A stretch of DNA of 64,000 nucleotides from Rhodoferax lithotrophicus (GTDB lineage: Bacteria > Pseudomonadota > Gammaproteobacteria > Burkholderiales > Burkholderiaceae_C): contig NZ_AP024238.1 in the NCBI RefSeq assembly GCF_019973615.1, positions 2,108,001 to 2,172,000 of the forward strand, read 5' to 3'. The position numbers and the translations under genes were made by a program. How positions within the stretch are numbered: the first letter of the stretch is position 1; each line of letters starts with the position of its first letter. The notes under the pieces were generated by a model, which was not told the DNA's origin, searched no databases, and saw only the letters and a program-made list of their open reading frames with translations. Below, piece after piece: positions 8,900 through 16,142 of this stretch.

Positions 8900-8929
8900 A
8901 TCCGAATAAATCCATAAATAATTTCGGAT
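8900..8929. promoter_or_regulatory. Inverted repeat upstream of the fcc operon
   Basis: ATCCGAA and TTCGGAT form inverted arms about 16 bases apart in an AT-rich gap between the fcc operon and the divergent DsrE-like gene. Position suggests an operator; nothing in the sequence names the regulator. Confidence 0.35.
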
Positions 8930-9040
8930 ATACAAATGGTACTGTGTGCAGCGGTATGTCGATGACCGGATAAACCCGAGGTTTTTGTCATTCGCTTCAT
9001 CATCCAACCTTTCTACAACCCATTCAACAGGAGACAAATC

Positions 9041-9454
9041 ATGCGACAACTTTTACTTTCCATTTTTCTGGCTTTGTGTGCCATGGTGGCCAACGCCCAA
9101 GACACCAAGGTTGTTTATCACATCACCACCGGAATTGATACGGCTGTGGGTGCTTTGAACAATATCAAGAATCACCTCCATGCTGACCCCAAAGCGAAAA
9201 TTGTGGTGGTTACCAATGGGCCAGGGGTTGATTTTCTGATTGCGGATGCCAAAGACAGCAAAGGCCGTGAATTCTCAGGACTGGTCAGTGATTTGGCAGG
9301 TCAGGGTGTGGAGTTCAGGGTCTGTAACAACACGCTCACTTCTCGCCATATCGATCCTGGGAAGTTGTTGATGGAGACCAAGCTGGTGCCCTCAGGGGTG
9401 GCCGAAGCTGCAAAACTTCAAAGCAAAGAGGGTTTTGCCTATCTCAAGCCCTGA
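9041..9454 (+). CDS. Exported DsrE-family protein
   Basis: A 137-residue protein with a signal peptide ending VANA and a DsrE/F-type fold, with the alternating strands and helices of the family and one cysteine in FRVCNN near residue 99. Members with signal peptides are common in sulfur-oxidiser clusters and may bind sulfane sulfur in the periplasm, but their function is not established. CAGGAG lies before the ATG. It is transcribed away from the fcc operon and stands 285 bases before tusA. Confidence 0.8.
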   Translation: MRQLLLSIFLALCAMVANAQDTKVVYHITTGIDTAVGALNNIKNHLHADPKAKIVVVTNGPGVDFLIADAKDSKGREFSGLVSDLAGQGVEFRVCNNTLTSRHIDPGKLLMETKLVPSGVAEAAKLQSKEGFAYLKP

Positions 9455-9585
9455 GTCGATCAAAAAGAAGTCAGTTGACCCCAAAGCGGGGCGGAGTGGC
9501 GTTGAGCTGTGTCCGTTGACAACGGGTATTTCTCCTGGTGACACAAGTCATGGAAGATTCCGAGCCATGGTCGCTCAGGACATAA

Positions 9586-9595
9586 CCCATATGGG
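9586..9595. promoter_or_regulatory. CCCATATGGG palindrome upstream of tusA
   Basis: A perfect 10-base palindrome followed by CTA. It matches, with two differences over 15 bases, the identical elements at 23532-23548 and 39527-39543. It lies in the 284-base gap before tusA, about 145 bases from the ATG. The rest of this gap has no convincing gene. Confidence 0.5.
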
Positions 9596-9738
9596 CTACC
9601 CCGGGCCACCCTTCGCGGTGATGGACGTTGGCGGCGCTGGCCTTGAAAATTGTTGCAGCGTGACAGCTTTTTGAGTATCCCGATAGGGGTATTTATTGAA
9701 AAAGTCTGCTTTCAATCATCAATTTACGGAGACATCTC

Positions 9739-9966
9739 ATGGAATTTAACAAAGAATTTGACGCGTCTGGACTCTCTTGCCCGCTGCCTATTGTTCGCAC
9801 CAAGAAAGCCTTGGTCGACATGAGTTCCGGGCAAGTGTTGAAGGTGATTGCGACAGATCCGGGTTCGGTCTGTGACATGGCCGCTTTTGCGGAGCAAACC
9901 GGCAATACCTTGCTGGAGCAGGGTAGTGAAAACAGCAAGTTTGTGTTCTTTCTCAAGAAAGCCTGA
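9739..9966 (+). CDS. tusA: TusA-family sulfur carrier
   Basis: A 75-residue cytoplasmic protein with the family motif CPLPIVRTKKAL, whose first cysteine (about residue 14) carries a persulfide. TusA passes sulfane sulfur to DsrE-type proteins and on to DsrC in sulfur oxidisers. A good GGAG site precedes the ATG, and the DsrE2-like gene follows after 43 bases, which is the classic tusA-dsrE2 pairing. It starts a plus-strand set that ends with thioredoxin and a TusE-like protein. Confidence 0.93.
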   Translation: MEFNKEFDASGLSCPLPIVRTKKALVDMSSGQVLKVIATDPGSVCDMAAFAEQTGNTLLEQGSENSKFVFFLKKA

Positions 9967-10009
9967 TTTCCAGTTTGACCACACTTAACCACACACCCGG
10001 AGCGCTCGC

Positions 10010-10480
10010 ATGGCAAGCAAAAAAATGGCACTGATCGCCACCAAAGGCACCTTGGATATGGCGTATCCGCCATTCATTTTGGCCTCCACCGCAGCGGCGT
10101 TGGGCTGGGATGTCCAGATATTTTTCACCTTTTACGGGCTGCAACTGCTGCGCAAAAGCCTTGATGACATCAAGATCAGTCCACTGGCCAATCCGGCCAT
10201 GCCGATGCCGGTGCCGATGCCGGTGATGGTGCAAATGCTGCCTGGCATGGAGTCTATGGCGACCATGATGATGAAAAACAAGATGAAGTCCAAGGGGGTG
10301 GCATCGCTGCAAGAGCTGCGTGACATCTGCCTGGAGTCTGATGTCAAATTTGTCGCCTGCCAGATGACGGTGGACCTGTTTGAGTTTGAAACCAGCGAAT
10401 TCATCAAGGATGTGGAGTACGGCGGGGCCGCCACCTTCATGAAGTTCGCCGGTGAGTCTGATGTTTGCCTGTTCATCTGA
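10010..10480 (+). CDS. DsrE2-like membrane-associated sulfurtransferase
   Basis: A 156-residue protein of the DsrE/DsrF/DsrH-like group. Hydrophobic stretches near the N-terminus (about 17-32) and the Pro/Met-rich middle are typical of the DsrE2 subgroup. Cysteines occur in LRDICLES and VACQMT; the latter falls where the active cysteine of the family sits. DsrE2 works with TusA in passing sulfur into the cytoplasmic oxidation route. It stands between tusA and an exported unknown protein, with three bases to the latter. Confidence 0.87.
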   Translation: MASKKMALIATKGTLDMAYPPFILASTAAALGWDVQIFFTFYGLQLLRKSLDDIKISPLANPAMPMPVPMPVMVQMLPGMESMATMMMKNKMKSKGVASLQELRDICLESDVKFVACQMTVDLFEFETSEFIKDVEYGGAATFMKFAGESDVCLFI

Positions 10481-10483
10481 GCC

Positions 10484-11371
10484 ATGATGAAACAATGGCT
10501 CATGGGTTGCGCCCTGCTGTGTGCGGCGCAACTCAGCCTGGCTCTGGCACCTTACACACACGCTGGCAAGATATCCGGTGCTGATTTGCCAACCCAGTTG
10601 GCTCAGGTTGAGAAAAAACTGCAAGCCGAGGGCTTTACGGTGCTGGGGCATCACATGCCCAAAGGCATTGCGGGTCAGGCCAGTGTGGTGGTTTCTGACC
10701 CCGCTATGCTGGAATTGATTCGTACCACTGGAACCAGTAGCAGCATTGTTGCGGCGGGCCTGCGTGTGGGTATTTCCGCGGATGGCAGTGTTTCTTACAT
10801 GACACCGGACTACTGGTATCGGGCTTATTTGCGCAACCAATTTTCTGGTGCTCAGGAAGCGGTCAAATCTGTCCAGCTGCGTTTGAGCAAAGCGTTGGGC
10901 GAGGGGACTGGTTTTGGGGGTGATGTACCCCAGGGGCAACTGACCGATTACCGCTATATGTTTGGCATGGAGCGCTTTGATTCAGCCAACAGCGAGATTG
11001 GCAGTTTTGCCAATTTTGATGAAGCCCTGAAAGCGGTTCAAGGCAACCTGGCCAAAGGTGTGGGGGATACCCAGCGGGTGTACGAAGTGGTCATGCCGGC
11101 TCAGAAAATGGCGGTGTTTGGTGTGGCCATGAACAGTGGCAACGACGGTGAAGCCTGGTGGGTCAACAAGATTGGTACAGATTTTCCGGCTGCGTTGCCC
11201 TATGAGCTGTTTATTGTGGATCACAAGGTTTACGCTCTTTATGCGCGGTACCGCATCGCACTGGCCTGGCCAGCTTTGGGTATGGGGCAATTCATGGGCA
11301 TCATCAATGCGCCGGAAGCTATTCGGAACACATTGGTGCGTTTGGCAAGTTCTGGCGCTTCCGGCAATTAG
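10484..11371 (+). CDS. Exported protein of unknown function (faintly DUF302-like)
   Basis: A 295-residue protein with a signal peptide ending SLA-LAPY. Residues about 35-75 (AQVEKKLQAEGFTVLGHH) resemble the opening strand-helix of DUF302-type domains, but I cannot place the rest. The protein is rich in Gly and aromatic residues, has no cysteine after the signal and no heme motif. It begins three bases after the DsrE2-like gene and ends 26 bases before a YeeE/YedE transporter, so a periplasmic role in capturing or delivering a sulfur compound is likely by context only. Confidence 0.75.
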   Translation: MMKQWLMGCALLCAAQLSLALAPYTHAGKISGADLPTQLAQVEKKLQAEGFTVLGHHMPKGIAGQASVVVSDPAMLELIRTTGTSSSIVAAGLRVGISADGSVSYMTPDYWYRAYLRNQFSGAQEAVKSVQLRLSKALGEGTGFGGDVPQGQLTDYRYMFGMERFDSANSEIGSFANFDEALKAVQGNLAKGVGDTQRVYEVVMPAQKMAVFGVAMNSGNDGEAWWVNKIGTDFPAALPYELFIVDHKVYALYARYRIALAWPALGMGQFMGIINAPEAIRNTLVRLASSGASGN

Positions 11372-11397
11372 GCCCTAAGGACACTTGGAGTTGTGAC

Positions 11398-12507
11398 ATG
11401 ACTGAAACCATGAATCCGTCTGCCTGGGTTGTTTGGGGAGGCTTTGTGTTGGCCTTCGTGTTTGGTGTAGTGGCCAACAAAACCAATTTTTGCACCATGG
11501 GGGCGATTTCTGATGTGGTCAACATGGAACATTGGGGGCGCATGCGAATGTGGCTGTTGGCTATGGCCGTGGCCATGGTGGGCACTCAGGTGCTTCATGT
11601 GCAGGGGTTGATTGATCTGTCCAAATCCATCTATGTGCGGCCCAGCTTGCCCTGGCTGTCCTTGTTGATCGGGGGCGGTTTGTTTGGGATCGGCATGACG
11701 ATTGCCGGGGGCTGTGTCAACAAAAATCTGGTGCGTGTGGGGGGCGGCAGCTTGCGCTCGCTGGTGGTGCTGGTGTTTGTGGCCATTTCTGCCTACATGA
11801 CGCTTAAAGGCTTGTTCGGCCAGTGGCGTGCCAGTTTTCTGGACCCGGTGACACTGGATTTGTCCCGCTGGGGGCTCACGGGGCAAACCCTGCCACTGAT
11901 CTTCGCCAAAGTTACGGGTTTGGCGGACAAAGTGGCCGTGCTGGCCAGTGTGTCGGTGCTGAGCCTGGCCTTGCTGGTCTTTGCATTGAAAGACAAGCGC
12001 TTTCGCAGCAATACCAATCAGTTGGTGGGGGGCATCGTGTTGGGGGGCTTGGTGGTGGCTGCCTGGTACCTTACGGGTCACATTGGCTACGGCGAAAACC
12101 CTGACACGATGGAGATGGTTTACTTTGCCACCAACACCCGCACGCTGGAGTCCTTCAGTTTTGTGGCCCCCACCGCCTTCAGTCTGGAGTTGTTGATGCT
12201 TTGGACGGACAAATCCTTATTGATCAGCTTTGGCATTGCCAGCGCCATCGGGGTGGTGCTGGGCTCATGGGTTTATGCCGTCAGCTCGCGCCAATTTCGT
12301 TGGGAAGGTTTTGCTTCGGTGGATGATTTGCGCACCCAACTGTTGGGTGCTGTGCTGATGGGCTTTGGCGGGGTGACCGCATTGGGTTGCACCGTTGGGC
12401 AAGGCTTGTCGGGTGTCTCGACGCTGGCGGTGGGCTCATTTCTGGTACTGGCCAGCATCATGGCGGGGTCTGTGGCCACCATGCACTACCAAAACTGGCG
12501 TGCGTGA
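11398..12507 (+). CDS. YeeE/YedE-family transporter, second copy
   Basis: A 369-residue polytopic membrane protein. The signature cysteines lie in AGGCVNKN (about residue 106) and ALGCTVGQG (about residue 331), spaced as in the other copy at 5487, though overall similarity is modest. GGAG lies before the ATG. Placement between an exported unknown protein and thioredoxin, downstream of tusA and dsrE2, suggests import of thiosulfate or sulfane sulfur for hand-over to TusA. Confidence 0.87.
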   Translation: MTETMNPSAWVVWGGFVLAFVFGVVANKTNFCTMGAISDVVNMEHWGRMRMWLLAMAVAMVGTQVLHVQGLIDLSKSIYVRPSLPWLSLLIGGGLFGIGMTIAGGCVNKNLVRVGGGSLRSLVVLVFVAISAYMTLKGLFGQWRASFLDPVTLDLSRWGLTGQTLPLIFAKVTGLADKVAVLASVSVLSLALLVFALKDKRFRSNTNQLVGGIVLGGLVVAAWYLTGHIGYGENPDTMEMVYFATNTRTLESFSFVAPTAFSLELLMLWTDKSLLISFGIASAIGVVLGSWVYAVSSRQFRWEGFASVDDLRTQLLGAVLMGFGGVTALGCTVGQGLSGVSTLAVGSFLVLASIMAGSVATMHYQNWRA

Positions 12508-12512
12508 AGGCC

Positions 12513-12890
12513 ATGAAGTCGATCATCGATGTCGAAGAGGCGGATTTTGAGGAACGTGTCATTCAGCGTTCGCACAGCGTGCCGGTTGTGCTGGATATCG
12601 GTGCCGAATGGTGTGGCCCGTGCCGGGTTTTAACCCCCTTGCTGGAACGCTTGGCCGTGGAATACGCCGGTCAGTTCATCCTGGCCAAAGTGGATGCCGA
12701 TGAAAACATGCGCATTGCTGGCCGGCATCAGGCCAAAGGCTTTCCAACCGTGATCGCCTACAGCCATGGCATGGTGACCGACCGTTTTCACAGCATACAA
12801 ACCGAAGGCTTTTTGCGCCGGTTTCTGGATCAACTGATGGCGCAGCATGCGGATCAAACCCATCTGAGCGCATCGACCATGGCCGAATAG
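12513..12890 (+). CDS. Thioredoxin-family protein
   Basis: Starting at the ATG six bases after the transporter stop, the protein has 125 residues and a thioredoxin fold with the active site WCGPC near residue 34. There is no signal peptide, so it is cytoplasmic. A C-terminal extension of about 20 residues is unlike classic TrxA. Its position in the tusA-dsrE2-transporter operon suggests it reduces persulfides or disulfides on those carriers. Confidence 0.87.
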   Translation: MKSIIDVEEADFEERVIQRSHSVPVVLDIGAEWCGPCRVLTPLLERLAVEYAGQFILAKVDADENMRIAGRHQAKGFPTVIAYSHGMVTDRFHSIQTEGFLRRFLDQLMAQHADQTHLSASTMAE

Positions 12891-12928
12891 GCCTTAACCT
12901 GATCAGCAACCAAGAAAGAGACTGCCCA

Positions 12929-13222
12929 ATGAATCTTCCCGAGCGTGATGGTGATGGCTACCTGACCGATATGGCCACCTGGACAGAGGACATTGGCCGT
13001 GCCATGGCCCAGGCTGACAGCTTTGAACTGGATGATCTCAAGTGGTCACAAATTCTGAAAGCGCGGGCCTATTACGAAGAATTCGGCAGCGTGCCGCCGA
13101 TCCGAAAATTTGCCAAATACATCGAGGAAGATCAAAACGCCGTGTTCAAGCTGTGGATGACCGGCCCGATGAAACCCATCACCAAGTATGGTGGTCTGCC
13201 CAAACCTACTGGTTGTGTTTAG
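12929..13222 (+). CDS. TusE/DsrC-family protein with only the C-terminal cysteine
   Basis: A 97-residue DsrC/TusE fold ending GLPKPTGCV. The penultimate cysteine (CysA) is present; the second conserved cysteine of DsrC, about ten residues upstream, is replaced (KPITKYGG). Proteins of this pattern are TusE-like sulfur carriers, not electron-coupled DsrC. It ends the tusA operon. Four DsrC-type domains occur in this window with different cysteine content: this one, 22197-22526, 27299-27631 and the C-terminal domain of 34421-36175. Confidence 0.88.
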   Translation: MNLPERDGDGYLTDMATWTEDIGRAMAQADSFELDDLKWSQILKARAYYEEFGSVPPIRKFAKYIEEDQNAVFKLWMTGPMKPITKYGGLPKPTGCV

Positions 13223-13330
13223 GCCCTGACTTGGAGGTTTGTGACAGCGCAGTCCCATTTGACAGCAAGAAAGTCGAACAGGCCCGCGCCAATGACCACA
13301 ACAGCCAGATTTGAAATGCCGCATAAAGCT
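13223..13330. other. Non-coding gap after the TusE-like gene
   Basis: No gene or clear terminator is visible here. It separates the sulfur-trafficking operon from the first palindromic repeat of the accessory island. Confidence 0.5.
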
Positions 13331-13382
13331 ATTCAAAATATAGCTACTTACGCAGGTAAATAAAGGGCTAGAAGTCAATTTG
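13331..13382 (+). repeat. Interspersed palindromic repeat, copy 1
   Basis: Carries the elements TAGCTACTTACGCAGG and AAAGGGCTAGAAG of a short interspersed palindromic repeat seen eleven times in this window. It is nearly identical to the copy at 16440-16493, which lies in the same orientation on the other side of the island. Confidence 0.8.
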
Positions 13383-13493
13383 TTGATTCACACTGGCGAG
13401 CAAGGCCTGTGCTGCGCTGGCCCCTGACTCGCCCATCAGGGTGCGCAATTGTCATTCGATCGCGCCGCGTGCCGCATCCTGGCCAAACACCAA
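13376..13493 (-). pseudogene. YihY/BrkB-family membrane protein fragment (middle part)
   Basis: Read on the minus strand, this stretch gives FGQDAARGAIE, an in-frame TGA where Trp is expected, then QLRTLMGESGASAAQALL. This is the pattern of the YihY/BrkB inner-membrane family (FG..AARG.I..Q...L.G..GA.A). The frame is closed by the palindromic repeat. A C-terminal piece of the same family lies at 16573-16665. The two pieces are not in the order a simple insertion would give, so a rearrangement took place. Confidence 0.6.
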
Positions 13494-13500
13494 CCCGGCC

Positions 13501-13889
13501 ACCGAGATCAAGAATATGCTGGCTTTTGGGGGTGACCTGAAGTCGGCCATTCAGCTCGGTGTTAGTAGCAAGAGCTACGGGCAGATGTCCAGAACCTCGG
13601 TGATCAACCGAGCCATTTCCAACGCTGAGCGCTGCGGCTCCAACAGTGCCTGCGCACTGTTGGACAGCGCGAAGAGGCCACGCCTGTGGCGTGGGTGCGG
13701 CCTGCAAGGCTGGTTAAAGGAGCAAGGTTTGCTCAGTGTGAAAGACCTGTGGTGCAAGGCACAGGGCTATACGGGAAAGAAGAAGAGGAAGAAGACTTCG
13801 TCGAGCGTGCTAACTTGTTGAACCGCTAAACGAAGGACCCGCACGGTGGGTGGTGTGGGGGCCGGGGGAGAAGCTCCTGGCTACCCGAT
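13501..13889 (+). mobile_element. Group II intron relic 1 (3' end with maturase tail)
   Basis: In the plus strand the reading TEIKNMLAFGGDLKSAI, then SYGQMSRTSVINRAIS, then WLKEQGLLSVKDLW matches the C-terminal tail of group II intron reverse transcriptase-maturases. It is followed by a decayed domain V-like segment (GACCCGCACGGTGGGTGGTGTG) and the usual 3' end CTACCCGAT. The 5' part is missing, cut off next to the YihY/BrkB fragment. A hairpin-bearing insertion of about 85 bases splits the maturase tail. The intron end abuts the stop codon of the minus-strand HEPN-like gene. Confidence 0.75.
13629..13694. repeat. Hairpin-bearing insertion inside intron relic 1
   Basis: Compared with relic 2, relic 1 has about 85 extra bases between ISNA and WLKEQG. 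They contain a strong hairpin (arms GCGCTG/CAGCGC and CAACAGTGC/GCACTGTTG, 13629-13670) and a second one (CCACGCC/GGCGTGG, 13678-13694). It may be a small palindromic element; its type is not recognised. Confidence 0.55.
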
Positions 13890-14389
13890 TAGGACGCACT
13901 TTCGGATTCTCCATACGATTCTTTGTCGAACCCCCAAGTGCCTGAATCATCGACTAGAGAAGAGACGGCTTCGAATAACGCCCACAATGTGATCTCGAAC
14001 CTTGTAGTCGAGTCGTCAAAATCTTTGGCTCCCGTTGGAAGGCTCTGTACCCAGGCTTCAATTCTGTCCGCAAGGCTCCCTTTTTCCACCAGGTTGTGTG
14101 CGATGTTGTTACGCAGGGTGTTGAGCTTCGAAACAGCCCGCCATATCTCGACCATATGACCTGGAGGGAAGAACGCCTTAGCAAGCTGTATTGCTTGATG
14201 CGTGTCCAATCTTGCGTTGGCTTCCTTCAGTGCTTGAGGGTTCTGAAGCCGACAGTCAATAAGAGCGCGGATCTGTTCTTCAATGAGCAAGTGCCCTTTC
14301 AGGAGAACTAACTCCGGGTCTTTCCCATGAGGCAAGAGACTCAAAAATCGCCGAAATGCCTCAAGGTGGCGTGAAGAAAATTCAGTCAT
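13889..14389 (-). CDS. HEPN-like protein, probable integron cassette gene
   Basis: A 166-residue helical protein starting MTEFSSRH. The motif RNNIAH (R-x4-H) near residue 113 matches the catalytic motif of HEPN ribonucleases, and the region before it (LLKGHLLIEEQIRALI) is typical of DUF4145/HEPN-type helical bundles. No antitoxin partner is beside it. I chose the ATG at 14389 because it lies 18 bases inside an attC-like junction (GTTAGGC on the minus strand); the longer reading crosses that junction. The stop codon lies in TCCTAA, the start of an attC-like R'' core now interrupted by an intron. Function as a toxin or abortive-infection RNase is inferred. Confidence 0.65.
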   Translation of the reverse strand: MTEFSSRHLEAFRRFLSLLPHGKDPELVLLKGHLLIEEQIRALIDCRLQNPQALKEANARLDTHQAIQLAKAFFPPGHMVEIWRAVSKLNTLRNNIAHNLVEKGSLADRIEAWVQSLPTGAKDFDDSTTRFEITLWALFEAVSSLVDDSGTWGFDKESYGESESAS

Positions 14390-14406
14390 GATGCACAGTC
14401 TGTGCG

Positions 14407-14502
14407 GCCTAACGTCGGCCGTGAATGGGCCGCAACGGCGCACTCAGCATTGAAGAATGACGACCACGTGGCCGCCGTTGTGGGTCCATTCGACGAACCT
14501 GC
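14407..14502 (-). other. attC-like recombination site remnant
   Basis: On the minus strand this ends with GTTAGGC, a match to the attC core GTTRRRY, just before the HEPN-like gene. Inverted arms CAACGGCG/CGCCGTTG (14433-14440 and 14473-14480) would fold it, as attC sites require. The other end is interrupted at 14503 by group II intron 2. Past the intron, the TIR gene ends with GGCCTAA, the expected partner core RYYYAAC. Confidence 0.6.
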
Positions 14503-15181
14503 GTGCGCCCAGCATGGGCGCGAACTTATGGGGTGAAAGTCCCCTGTGGGAGAACCGAATTGGACTCATAGAGAGCAATCTTAACCACCAGCCGACGGCG
14601 TGTCCGTACTCGTCTGCCGACGAGCACGGAGGGGCGGTTCTGTGAAGGCCCGTCTGGAGGAAGCCCGAGTGCAAATGTGCGAGACGACGGACAGAAACCG
14701 CATAGTCAAGGCCGAGGGAGTCGAGGCAAGCTGGCACATGACAGCAAAGCCCACCGGTTCGGTGCTTAGGGTAAATGCGGTGTTTGTGCCTAGAGCAGTT
14801 CGCGTTCTTACCTGGGGCTGGCCACGCACGAAGATCAAGAATCTGCTGGCTTTGGGCGTGAGCTTGAAGTCGGCAATTCAACACGGGTGCAGTAGCAACA
14901 GCTACTGGCAGATGTCCAGAACCCCAGTCATCAACCAAGCCATTTTCAACGCGTGGTTAAAGGAGCAAGGTTTGCTCAGTGTGAAAACGAAGTTTCGGAG
15001 AAGGCTAACTTGTACTCAAGTTATGCCGGAACTAAAGACCTGTGGTGCAAGGCACAGGGTTACACGGCAAAAAAGAAGAGGAAGACTTCGTCGAGCGTGC
15101 CAACTTGTTGAACCGCTAAACGAAGGACCCGCACGGTGGGTGGTGTGGGGGCTGGGAGTTAGAAGCTCCTGGCTACCCGAT
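14503..15181 (+). mobile_element. Group II intron relic 2 (IIC-attC-like, internally deleted)
   Basis: The 5' end GTGCGCCCAGCATGGGCG and the following GGGGTGAAAGTCCCC fit the start of bacterial group II introns. After about 300 bases of domain I-like RNA sequence the element jumps to the maturase tail (TKIKNLLALGVSLKSAI, YWQMSRTPVINQAIF, WLKEQGLLSVK), a decayed domain V and the 3' end CTACCCGAT. The reverse transcriptase core is deleted, and about 50 extra bases follow LLSVK compared with relic 1. It lies within an attC-like site opposite to the cassette genes, the habit of class IIC-attC introns. It cannot move by itself. Confidence 0.78.
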
Positions 15182-15187
15182 TAGGCC

Positions 15188-15490
15188 TCACTCGACGACA
15201 ACTCCGATATCGCTTGCGCGCAGCCGAATCATTGGCCTGCACAGAAGCCGAGCCAACCATACCTCCATCCTGACCCACGGGGACGACTCAGCAGCAGGCG
15301 ACTCGACCAGAAGTAGCGTGTGCGAAGCCAAGAGTGCCCTGACGACGTGTAGCTGTTCCCAGCGCCGGTTCGAACCGTGTAAACAATGAATGAATGGAGT
15401 GCATACCTCCCGGAGGTGCTTGTCCAGTAGTTCAAGCATGGGCTTCGTAACCACGCCGTCGCGGCGAGAGTAGCTAACAAAAACCTTCAC
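15188..15490 (-). CDS. Small TIR-domain protein
   Basis: Starting at a GTG (GGAAAG upstream) that overlaps the stop of the membrane-protein gene by four bases, the product has about 100 residues and is one TIR domain. It opens with KVFVSYSRRDG and has the late motif SPWVRMEVWLA, whose Glu is at the place of the catalytic glutamate of NAD-cleaving TIR enzymes. It has no other domain. TIR proteins coupled to a membrane partner occur in anti-phage systems. The gene ends at GGCCTAA, an attC-like core, so it appears to be the last gene of an integron cassette. Confidence 0.78.
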   Translation of the reverse strand: MKVFVSYSRRDGVVTKPMLELLDKHLREVCTPFIHCLHGSNRRWEQLHVVRALLASHTLLLVESPAAESSPWVRMEVWLARLLCRPMIRLRASDIGVVVE

Positions 15491-15972
15491 TTGATCTTTC
15501 CAATGCTGAACAACGCCCAGACGGCAAGATTGGCAATGACAAGGACAGCGTACAGCCACATCGAGTGATTGAGAGCAGCGTCCAGGACTTTGCGGTAGTT
15601 GGGAATGTTTACCCTGTCTTTCGCGATAATTCCTGTGCCATCGGCCGCGACCAGTGGGCGCAGGTCTCTTGAGGCGAGTCGAGAACGTATTTGTTCCATC
15701 GTTCCTCTGAGCTTGACTTGATAAAAGTAACCCGTAGAGTCGAGAAACCAGAAGCAGAGGGGGATGAGAAGACCGGCGACAAAGATCGAATCGTCCAACT
15801 TGTCGCTGGTGAACTTCACTATGAGGGTCATGACGACAAAGAGTGTGGTTACGCAGAACTTCTTGGTTTCAAAGCAGAAGCTGCTGATCTGGCTAACTAC
15901 ACCCGACAACTGGTCCAGAAGCTTCCAGTCGAGTTCGTCTTGCAGTGTCTTGGTGTACGGTTTTGCATCCAT
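15487..15972 (-). CDS. Membrane protein partner of the TIR protein
   Basis: About 161 residues from the ATG at 15972 (MDAKPYTKTL). Three hydrophobic helices are visible: two close together (TTLFVVMTLIV and FVAGLLIPLCFWFL) and one near the C-terminus (WLYAVLVIANLAVWALF), with a charged middle part. It resembles no family I can name. Translation is coupled to the TIR gene (GTGA overlap), so the two probably act together, perhaps as sensor and membrane effector. A longer start at 16032 is possible but overlaps an upstream small reading frame. Confidence 0.7.
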   Translation of the reverse strand: MDAKPYTKTLQDELDWKLLDQLSGVVSQISSFCFETKKFCVTTLFVVMTLIVKFTSDKLDDSIFVAGLLIPLCFWFLDSTGYFYQVKLRGTMEQIRSRLASRDLRPLVAADGTGIIAKDRVNIPNYRKVLDAALNHSMWLYAVLVIANLAVWALFSIGKIK

Positions 15973-16006
15973 TGTTGGAGAACTCGTAGAGGAGGTGGCT
16001 GTGAGT

Positions 16007-16069
16007 TCAACGTAATGTCCATCGCAAGACATGCAAAATATTCTGGTCGCTGCGTATTAATTTGGTCAT
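16007..16069 (-). CDS. Possible 20-residue leader peptide at the start of the cassette
   Basis: An ATG preceded by AGGAG with good spacing opens a 20-codon frame (MTKLIRSDQNILHVLRWTLR) ending 35 bases before the membrane-protein ATG. Its Shine-Dalgarno site is the best in the area. Short upstream frames of this kind are known to help translation of leaderless first cassettes in integrons. It could be only a chance frame. Confidence 0.4.
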   Translation of the reverse strand: MTKLIRSDQNILHVLRWTLR

Positions 16070-16142
16070 GAAATTCTCCTGAAAGTGGCTTCTAGTCTAG
16101 CTTGCAGGCCGATACGGTGGATACGTAACCAAGTCTAAATTT
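16070..16142. promoter_or_regulatory. Candidate attI / cassette promoter region
   Basis: This gap separates the plus-strand integrase relic from the minus-strand cassettes, the place of attI and the cassette promoter in integrons. On the minus strand TTAGAC (16133-16138) fits TTRRRY but is preceded by T, not G. No certain core site can be assigned. Confidence 0.35.

Noticed and set aside
9435..9674. Short reading frame in the gap before tusA
   Set aside because: No ribosome site, no family features and it overlaps the end of the DsrE-like gene; the gap more likely holds regulatory sequence.
10195..10225. Repetitive ATGCCGGTGCCG-type codons in the DsrE2-like gene
   Set aside because: The Met/Pro-rich stretch is normal for DsrE2 proteins and not a tandem-repeat element.
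9953..10939. A 328-codon minus-strand frame rich in His
   Set aside because: It is the antisense shadow of tusA-dsrE2 and the unknown protein; the His runs mirror the ATG-rich MPVPMP codons of DsrE2.
13375..13707. A 110-codon minus-strand frame over intron relic 1
   Set aside because: It runs across the YihY/BrkB fragment in another frame and across the intron; neither end fits a gene.
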